From: Lishizhenia tianjinensis
GTDB taxonomy: Bacteria > Bacteroidota > Bacteroidia > Flavobacteriales_D > Crocinitomicaceae
Assembly (NCBI GenBank): GCA_943330745.2
Contig: CALQIX020000005.1
Location: forward strand, 1 to 64,000
Reading direction: 5' to 3'
Length of the DNA stretch: 64,000 nucleotides
This document shows positions 58,147-64,000 of the stretch, piece after piece. The notes beneath the pieces were generated by a model that searched no databases, was not told the origin of the DNA, and was given only the letters and a program-made list of their open reading frames with translations. The translations under genes and the position numbers were made by a program. Position 1 is the first letter of the stretch; each line of letters opens with the position of its first letter.

Positions 58147-59271
58147 TTACTCTTCCTCTTCTTTTTTCTCTGATGGAGTTGACTCCTTCGTTTTCTTTTT
58201 ACTTCCTGCTTTTGGTTTTTCTTCTTTGCCTTTTTTTTCGGTTTTCGGTTTTGAATCTACTGAATTTTTATTTGTCTTTTTTAAATTAGTATCTTCTTGT
58301 TTATCCAACTCTGTTTTGGTTTCATCCGTAATTTCCTGGCCGTACTCGTTCCAATATTTCTCACTTACTACTTTACCTTTTACGTAGACTATAAGTGACT
58401 GCATTTGGCGGTTATCGTAATACTCTTTGAAAGTCCCTTCTGCCACTCCTTTTTTATAATGCTCTTCAAATTTTATGGAGTCATTGGGTAAATAGAAAAT
58501 GAAATCACCTTCTTTAATTCCATCTTTCCAATTTTCTTCAAACATCGTTTTTCCGTTATCATAATAGGAGATACATTTCCCAGATTCTTTTCCTTTTTTG
58601 AATTTGCGGTCATTGATCAATGTGCCATCCTTGCTGTATTTTTTATAATTACCCTCTAACAAACCAGTATTGTAATTTATTTCTGATTCCATTTTGCCAT
58701 TCGAAAAATATTGGCGTTGCACTCCATGTAATAAAGATTCAATTTGATCACCTTTTGAAACAATTTTATAATTTTCAAAAGAAATCGTGTCTCCATTCGG
58801 TTTTAAAAATAGTTGCTCACCAGACATTTTTCCTAAAACATAATTGGATATTTCTTTGATGGCATTCGTGGAATCGTAAAAAAGCTCGATCTTACCATCA
58901 AATTTCCCCATTATTTTCGTTCCTCGTTCTTGAATACAGCCGGAAGGATAATTTACGAGGTATTGACCATTTATTTGACCAGATTCAACTTTAAATCGAA
59001 AATACGTTTTCTCATTCACAGAATAGCAAGATTCGCATTCGCCATTAAATGGTTGCTTGTTGTGGTTCCATAAAATAGCATTTGTCCCAGGGTCTATCAT
59101 TAATTTATCGTCAAAACTCATAACCCCTTTTTTTCTGCCACAATCAGAAACAATGTACCCTTCCAAATCGATGCTATCTTCGTAACATTTTAATTTTGGT
59201 TGCTTTCCATTTTGACCGTAGGAAATTGCAGATTGGACGAGGATTAGAATGAGAAAAAAAGAATATTTCAT
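58147..59271 (-). CDS. Secreted MORN-like protein with Lys/Glu-rich tail
   Basis: The 374-aa protein has a signal peptide (SAISYG-Q), a middle region of about six YwqK/MORN_2-type repeats (NGKMESEINYNTGLLEGNYK, DNGKTMFEENWKDGIKEGDF) and a low-complexity tail of about 60 residues made of K, E, T and S. Function is unknown. It follows the choice-of-anchor gene by 1 bp, so they share a transcript. The tail may be disordered or interact with nucleic acid or polyanions. Confidence 0.78.
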   Translation of the reverse strand: MKYSFFLILILVQSAISYGQNGKQPKLKCYEDSIDLEGYIVSDCGRKKGVMSFDDKLMIDPGTNAILWNHNKQPFNGECESCYSVNEKTYFRFKVESGQINGQYLVNYPSGCIQERGTKIMGKFDGKIELFYDSTNAIKEISNYVLGKMSGEQLFLKPNGDTISFENYKIVSKGDQIESLLHGVQRQYFSNGKMESEINYNTGLLEGNYKKYSKDGTLINDRKFKKGKESGKCISYYDNGKTMFEENWKDGIKEGDFIFYLPNDSIKFEEHYKKGVAEGTFKEYYDNRQMQSLIVYVKGKVVSEKYWNEYGQEITDETKTELDKQEDTNLKKTNKNSVDSKPKTEKKGKEEKPKAGSKKKTKESTPSEKKEEEE

Positions 59272-59272
59272 A

Positions 59273-60733
59273 TTAGTTGATCATTAATTTTTCGATGTGT
59301 TTTTCGATTTCATTTAGGTAGTTTACAAATTCTATTTGAACATAATAAATACCAGAAACGATAATTGAGTCTATTGTTACTAAATTGGATGCTGGTTGTA
59401 TTTTTTCTACAATTTTTCTGCCAAATGAATCATAAACACAAATCGAAGTTGCATTCATTTTATAGGGCAGTTGCACAGTAAACCCATCGTTCGAATTACT
59501 TGGATTGGGTAAAAGCCGGATGTTTTCAGTTGGTTGAACGTTGGTAAATAAATTTCTATCAAAAGAAAATAGATAAAATCCGCTAATTCGATCCGAAACT
59601 AAAATTCGTTGACTGGGAAGTAAAGTATAAATTCCCCATGCTCCCCACATGGAAAAGGTGTTCCCATTGATGTCTTGGTGCGTGTCATAAAAAGCAATTT
59701 CTTGTGGTGGGTTTGTTCGTATGTCAAAAATCCGCAATCCGTCATTATAATAAGCAACAAAGGCAAACTCATTGGTACATTGAATATTATGAGCTGTTTT
59801 TAAATACGGCTCATTTTCCGTTCCAAATACCGATTGGATCGTTAGATTGTTGGACGGTGTAAGTTGTGCTTTTTTGATTCTTGTTCCAGGGGTTTCGTCT
59901 GCAAAAACATACGTTTCGTTATTGGGGGTAAGCCACCCTTGGTGATTATACCCTTGTTCTTGATAAAAACTTAAATTACTCAAAAATTGAGGCGAAGTTG
60001 GATCGGTAAAATTATAAACCCGAATTCCGTCATATCCACAATTTAAAATAGCCAAATTGTCGCGGACAAAAATATCATGTACTTCGGAAATATCATCGGG
60101 TCCTTCCCAAAGTATAGTTGGATTTAAGGGGTCTTGTAACGAAAACACCTTGAGTGGCACTAAGCTCATTTCCTGTCCATTCAAAAAAGGGGTTACTGAA
60201 CAGGCAAATAAAAGGGCATTGCTTGTATCAATAAACAAATTATGTATTTTACCTATTGTGGTATTTTGTATATCTGCAACCAGTACAACGGAATCTGGCA
60301 AATAGCTTAGATCCATGATTTGTAAACTACCCGATCCTTCATCAGCTGTCGCATACAAGTAATTTTGATACGTTTTATATTCACGCGTAATAGCTTGACT
60401 AGAAACATATCTACCCGGAACAAAATCAATTAATTGGAAGGAGTCTGCCGCTGTTAGTTGAAAAATATGATGGCCTTCCGTGGACCCAATAACTCCATAT
60501 TCTAATCCATTTTGAACAAATCCCCAGCAACTGCTATATCGCACTTGAGTTGAATTTGTTAAAATTGAATCGGACTGCCAATTGTCAAGTAGCAGACAGT
60601 TTTTGGAATCTTGCGCTCGAATTTGGAGTGAAAATCCAATGATTATGCTACTGAATAGGCTTAGCCAAAGTAACCTACATTGAATCTGTTTAATGAATTC
60701 GTTTGATATAAACATTTTGAGTTTTTGAACCAT
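59273..60733 (-). CDS. Choice-of-anchor B family T9SS protein
   Basis: The 486-aa protein has a signal-like segment (FSLQIRA-Q), LVIVP-type repeats (SEVHDIFVRDNLAILNCGYDGIRVYNFTDP, TAHNIQCTNEFAFVAYYNDGLRIFDI), and a C-terminal type A sorting domain (LLPNPSNSNDGFTVQLP to HIEKLMIN). The pattern matches choice-of-anchor B family secreted proteins. ATGs at 60733 and 60715 are both possible; the gene overlaps the small upstream gene. Its substrate or ligand is unknown. Confidence 0.82.
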   Translation of the reverse strand: MVQKLKMFISNEFIKQIQCRLLWLSLFSSIIIGFSLQIRAQDSKNCLLLDNWQSDSILTNSTQVRYSSCWGFVQNGLEYGVIGSTEGHHIFQLTAADSFQLIDFVPGRYVSSQAITREYKTYQNYLYATADEGSGSLQIMDLSYLPDSVVLVADIQNTTIGKIHNLFIDTSNALLFACSVTPFLNGQEMSLVPLKVFSLQDPLNPTILWEGPDDISEVHDIFVRDNLAILNCGYDGIRVYNFTDPTSPQFLSNLSFYQEQGYNHQGWLTPNNETYVFADETPGTRIKKAQLTPSNNLTIQSVFGTENEPYLKTAHNIQCTNEFAFVAYYNDGLRIFDIRTNPPQEIAFYDTHQDINGNTFSMWGAWGIYTLLPSQRILVSDRISGFYLFSFDRNLFTNVQPTENIRLLPNPSNSNDGFTVQLPYKMNATSICVYDSFGRKIVEKIQPASNLVTIDSIIVSGIYYVQIEFVNYLNEIEKHIEKLMIN

Positions 60734-61079
60734 CCAAATTATACCATTTACCTATCAGGATTTCCAAATCTTCGATGTCATATGGAAGAATGAAATAGCC
60801 TTTTTCCACGTCATTTTCCTTAATGTAAATAGTCGATTGCTCACTGTCCCCGAGAGGACTGTTGCCCTCCAAACTATATGATGTAGATGGGTTGGAATTA
60901 ATTATAGAATAGTTCCCCTTGATTATACCATTGGATTGCATGTTTAATTGCATTGTGACAGGTGTTGTTCCAACCGTTCCATTGCCGATGAACTGATACA
61001 AAACGCTTACTTTTTTTTGAGCAGCGACCGTTCCTAAACTCATTCCCCCAAGCAAGCAATAAAGAAAAAATAATTTCAT
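60690..61079 (-). CDS. Small exported protein of unknown function
   Basis: The 129-aa protein has a signal peptide (GTVAA-Q) and a beta-rich body with QLNMQSNGIIKGNYSI and YYLD-like WYNLDGSKTQNVYIKRIH. I do not recognise the family. It overlaps the start of the choice-of-anchor B gene, so it is probably the first gene of that operon. Confidence 0.72.
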   Translation of the reverse strand: MKLFFLYCLLGGMSLGTVAAQKKVSVLYQFIGNGTVGTTPVTMQLNMQSNGIIKGNYSIINSNPSTSYSLEGNSPLGDSEQSTIYIKENDVEKGYFILPYDIEDLEILIGKWYNLDGSKTQNVYIKRIH

Positions 61080-61227
61080 TCTACAATTTATTTATTCCCA
61101 AATTCTAATTTCTAAGTCGTGAAACTCCCAAACTAGGACTATTCAGATTTAAAGTTAAAGTTAGTCAATTTTGGAGAGTTCAATCATCAAAAATAATACA
61201 ATGTTTTTCAATTGCTTGAATTGAATG

Positions 61228-61235
61228 TACCTTTG
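61228..61235 (+). promoter_or_regulatory. -7 box abutting the rnpA start
   Basis: TACCTTTG (TAnnTTTG) lies 4 bp before a GTG at 61240 and overlaps the ATG frame that begins at 61225, so the GTG is the more likely start. Confidence 0.55.
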
Positions 61236-61239
61236 TTAC

Positions 61240-61629
61240 GTGAAAGAAAATTTTGGAAAGGAATATAAGTTATGTAGCAAACTTCTCATCGATGCAGTAT
61301 TTGCTAGTGGACATCGTTTGAAGCAATATCCTTTGTATGCAATTGTACTAGAAACAAAACTAACGGAAAATGTTCCTTTTCAAGTATTAATATCTGTTCC
61401 CAAAAAAAAAGTAAAGAGTGCTGTGCAAAGAAATTTCATCAAAAGACTCATTCGTGAAGCATTTCGAAAGAATAAAGTACATTTAGATTCGTTTATAGAA
61501 AACACAAAAAAAAAATACGCCATTTGTTTTGTTTATTCATCGAATGAAATTCCAACCTTCGAGTTTATACAAGAAAAAGTCGAAAAATTAATTATAAAAC
61601 TAATTGATCATGAAAGTATCCCAAATTAA
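61240..61629 (+). CDS. rnpA: Ribonuclease P protein component
   Basis: The product from GTG 61240 is about 129 residues, with FGKEYKLCSKLLIDAVF, FQVLISVPKKKVKSAVQRNFIKRLIREAFR (the RNR motif) and a basic surface. RnpA helps the RNase P RNA process tRNA 5' ends. The start is chosen because the upstream ATG falls inside the promoter. The 3' end overlaps the ctpA-type gene by 20 bp. The usual rpmH neighbour is absent. Confidence 0.93.
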   Translation: MKENFGKEYKLCSKLLIDAVFASGHRLKQYPLYAIVLETKLTENVPFQVLISVPKKKVKSAVQRNFIKRLIREAFRKNKVHLDSFIENTKKKYAICFVYSSNEIPTFEFIQEKVEKLIIKLIDHESIPN

Positions 61630-63274
61630 TTTCTTTAGTCTCTTAAAATCGAAGATTCGAGTAGTTATTTTATTATTATTTATTCAAACGAATAGCTGGG
61701 CTCAATCGAACGGATTTGAGGTGTTGAAAAACCTAGAAATCATGGATCAGATTTTTGAACAATTGGAATTATACTATGTAGACAATCCCGAAACCGGAAA
61801 AGTATCAAAAGCAGCCATTGATGCTATGTTAAAAGACCTTGATCCATATACTGTGTATTATCATGAGGCAAATATTGAAGATTATCGATTATTAACCACA
61901 GGACAGTATGGAGGTTTAGGTGCTCAAATTGTTAAAATTGGCGATTATGTCACTGTTTCTGAGGTGTATGAAGGAAATCCAGCGCAAAAAGGAGGCCTAA
62001 TTCCAGGAGATAAAGTGATTTCAATTGATGGTAAAAGTATGGTAAAAAAATCCAATGATGAGGTTTCTTCCGCTATGAAAGGACCCAAAGGAACCACTGT
62101 AAACATTGAGATAGAACGTCCAAATCAAGGTAAAAAAGTACTTTCACTGACTCGGGATGAAATAAAACTTCCGGATGTTCCTTACTCTGGAATAATCAAA
62201 GACAAGGTGGGGTATATTAAACTAAATTCATTCACCCAAACTGCCCACGCCGATGTTAGCAAAGCCTTCGAGAAATTAAAAAAAGAAGGGATGAAGGAAT
62301 TAATTTTGGATTTGCGAGGAAATGGCGGTGGATTGTTAATTGAGGCTGTAAAAATCGTGAATATGTTCGTGCCAAAAAACCAAACAATTGTGACAACGAA
62401 AGGAAGAATAAAGGAAGAAAATAAAAATTATAAAGCACTTGATGAGCCAACAGATTTGACAATACCTTTGGTGGTGTTGATCGATGGAAATTCAGCATCA
62501 GCCTCTGAGATTGTTTCAGGAAGTTTACAAGACTTAGATCGGGCAGTAATTGTAGGTTCAACCAGTTTTGGAAAAGGCTTGGTTCAGCGCACCTATGATT
62601 TAAAATATGGATCAAAAGTAAAGTTAACAATTGCGAAATATTATACGCCATCTGGACGTTGTGTGCAACGATTAGAATACTACGATAAAAAGGATGGAGA
62701 TAAACCCGCTGAAATCGCTGATTCATTGTTAAAAACCTTCCAAACACCCAATGGCAGAAAAGTAATTGATGGTAGGGGAATTGAGCCAGATGAAAAAACA
62801 GGTACAGAGACCTTGAGTAAATTTACCCGAACGCTTTTACAAAAACACGTGTTGTTTAATTTCGCAACCGAGTATTTCCAGAAAAACACTACTATTCAAG
62901 CAGCCAATCAATTCAAATTGTCGGCTGATGAATTGAAGGAGTTCAAGGAATATGTAATGAAACAAGATTTTGATTATGCAACAGCTTCTGAAGAAAGTAT
63001 TAAAAAATGGAAAGAAACGGCAGAAAAAGAAGGGTATTTTGAGGCTGTCAAATCGGATTATGAAACATTATTGAAAAAGGTAAGTTCGTCCAAAGAAGCA
63101 GATTTCGATAAATCAAAAAATGAGATACAAAGTATCTTAGAAAATGAAATTATTTCTCGATATTACTTTGAAAATGGACGAATCATAAACGGATTTACCT
63201 CAGACAAAAGCGTGTCAAAAGCAGTCGAAATTTTACAAAATCAAAATACCTACAATTCGATTTTAAAGAAATAA
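61610..63274 (+). CDS. S41 C-terminal processing peptidase (CtpA type)
   Basis: The 554-aa protein has a signal peptide (NSWA-Q), a PDZ domain (about 97-170, with YGGLGAQI and GGLIPGDKVISIDG) and a catalytic domain with LRGNGGG, Ser297 in SASASEI and Lys322 in SFGKGLVQ, spaced 25 residues as in the Ser/Lys dyad of E. coli Prc. It trims periplasmic protein C-termini. The ATG at 61610 overlaps rnpA; the rnpA-S41 order is common in Bacteroidota. Confidence 0.93.
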   Translation: MKVSQINFFSLLKSKIRVVILLLFIQTNSWAQSNGFEVLKNLEIMDQIFEQLELYYVDNPETGKVSKAAIDAMLKDLDPYTVYYHEANIEDYRLLTTGQYGGLGAQIVKIGDYVTVSEVYEGNPAQKGGLIPGDKVISIDGKSMVKKSNDEVSSAMKGPKGTTVNIEIERPNQGKKVLSLTRDEIKLPDVPYSGIIKDKVGYIKLNSFTQTAHADVSKAFEKLKKEGMKELILDLRGNGGGLLIEAVKIVNMFVPKNQTIVTTKGRIKEENKNYKALDEPTDLTIPLVVLIDGNSASASEIVSGSLQDLDRAVIVGSTSFGKGLVQRTYDLKYGSKVKLTIAKYYTPSGRCVQRLEYYDKKDGDKPAEIADSLLKTFQTPNGRKVIDGRGIEPDEKTGTETLSKFTRTLLQKHVLFNFATEYFQKNTTIQAANQFKLSADELKEFKEYVMKQDFDYATASEESIKKWKETAEKEGYFEAVKSDYETLLKKVSSSKEADFDKSKNEIQSILENEIISRYYFENGRIINGFTSDKSVSKAVEILQNQNTYNSILKK

Positions 63275-63295
63275 TTGTTTATCCTTTAATCAACT

Positions 63296-64000
63296 ATGCT
63301 AAAGCGATTTTTTGGAGAAAATTATTCAAATGCGGTACACGTGGTTGTTTTGTCAATGTTCGCTGTTGGGATTGTATGTAGTAAAGCATTATTGTCTACC
63401 GGGATTCTACTCGGATTATTGAATTTGCTGCTCGAGTGTAACTACAAAGCACTTTTCAATTCATTACGATCGAACCGTCTTTTTTTGCTAATTGCTGGCT
63501 TGTTTTTTCTTCATTTCCTTGGCATGTTTTGGACAGAAAATTATTCGGAAGGATGGGATGACGTGCGCATGAAAACATCTTTGATTACTATTCCTCTAAT
63601 TGTTTTTGCAAAACCAGCACTGATTGTAAAATTTCAAGATCGATTACTCACCTTATTGCTTTTAGCAATCTTGATAATCGCTTCACTAAACACCTTGACT
63701 TATTTTCAATTTTTTGGTGATCGCTATTATGGCGACATGCGCGAATTATCCTTGTTTGGTTCGCACATTCGGTTCGGAATATTAGTAGCCTTTGGGGTTT
63801 CCATTGCTATTTATTTTGGAAGTAGAAAATGTGGATCTTGGAGCAAAGTTTATTGGATTGCAGCTTTCTTGCTAGTTGCCTACACCATTTTTAGTCAGGT
63901 GTTTTCCGGTTTGCTTTCGGTGTTAATTGTGTTACTTCTAAGTGGGATTTTCGCTTTTTATAAGAAGAAGTATAATTGGGTGGGTATTGGACTGGTAACA
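63296..64000 (+). CDS. O-antigen ligase-like polytopic membrane protein (3' truncated)
   Basis: The frame is open from the ATG at 63296 to the end of the window (235 codons). It encodes many hydrophobic helices, with MFWTENYSEGWDDVRMKTSLI, GSHIRFGILVAFG and SQVFSGLLSVLIVLLL, a pattern of the WaaL/Wzy O-antigen ligase family, which join glycans to lipid A core or other acceptors. Starts 21 bp after the ctpA-type stop. Classification is moderate because the C-terminal half is missing. Confidence 0.7.
   Translation, partial: MLKRFFGENYSNAVHVVVLSMFAVGIVCSKALLSTGILLGLLNLLLECNYKALFNSLRSNRLFLLIAGLFFLHFLGMFWTENYSEGWDDVRMKTSLITIPLIVFAKPALIVKFQDRLLTLLLLAILIIASLNTLTYFQFFGDRYYGDMRELSLFGSHIRFGILVAFGVSIAIYFGSRKCGSWSKVYWIAAFLLVAYTIFSQVFSGLLSVLIVLLLSGIFAFYKKKYNWVGIGLVT

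Noticed and set aside
62256..62747. 163-codon open frame on the minus strand inside the CtpA-type gene
   Set aside because: It is antisense to a protein with clear catalytic motifs, its product lacks any recognisable domain, and no promoter box precedes it.

Overview
The window is AT-rich, gene-dense chromosomal DNA from a member of the Bacteroidota, most likely Flavobacteriales and perhaps near the Crocinitomicaceae/Fluviicola group. The evidence is gldA, PorZ, several secreted proteins with type IX secretion system (T9SS) type A or type B sorting domains, Bacteroidota-restricted families (DUF4271, DUF4403, a START-like domain, DUF6495-like), an isolated atpD-atpC pair, and many TAnnTTTG -7 promoter boxes with no obvious Shine-Dalgarno sequences. 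I see no rRNA, tRNA, CRISPR array, insertion sequence, prophage or integrase. No gene-free gap exceeds 300 bp; the largest is 48670-48928.

Region 1 (1-17.1 kb). The 3' part of a large repeat-rich T9SS type B protein converges on a minus-strand series: a minimal Omp85 protein, an M1 aminopeptidase lipoprotein, a 1207-aa NtrY-like sensor kinase translationally coupled to a uridine kinase-like gene, and gldA. Beyond gldA lie two T9SS type B proteins with related C-terminal stalks but different carbohydrate-binding-type heads (LamG versus L-type lectin), flanking a membrane acyltransferase.

Region 2 (17.2-32.3 kb) is mostly core metabolism and envelope work. It holds a flippase-like membrane protein with a GT2 glycosyltransferase; a tightly overlapping operon of a SIS-domain sugar-phosphate isomerase, lipB, a class C serine hydrolase, a hypothetical gene and tspO; DUF4271-hemD; gcdH; atpD-atpC; rbfA with a LolC/E-like permease; an MsbA-like exporter; and folE.

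Region 3 (32.3-48.7 kb) has a 1298-aa SBBP/PKD type B T9SS protein, a START-like protein, an ICMT-like methyltransferase, a Cys-cluster protein with a MORN-like protein, yifB/comM, an OmpA-family/DUF4403 lipoprotein pair, icd, and a subtilisin-like T9SS protease whose codon usage suggests very high expression.

Region 4 (48.9-64 kb). An ECF sigma factor overlaps a gene for a protein that joins a short cytoplasmic domain, one membrane helix, a long linker and a predicted C-terminal outer-membrane barrel. This looks like a one-piece trans-envelope sigma regulator and is the strongest candidate for an unusual system here. It is followed by a bacilliredoxin, an acyl-CoA carboxylase beta subunit, a DUF6495-like gene, a polyprenyl-phosphate-type glycosyltransferase with a DUF2079 membrane protein and PorZ, a MORN/choice-of-anchor-B group, then rnpA, a CtpA-type protease and the start of an O-antigen ligase-like gene that runs off the end.

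Start codons were moved from the longest open frame when a -7 box, a neighbouring stop codon or family length favoured an internal start; each case is stated. Product names come from recognised motifs and remembered family features, not database searches.
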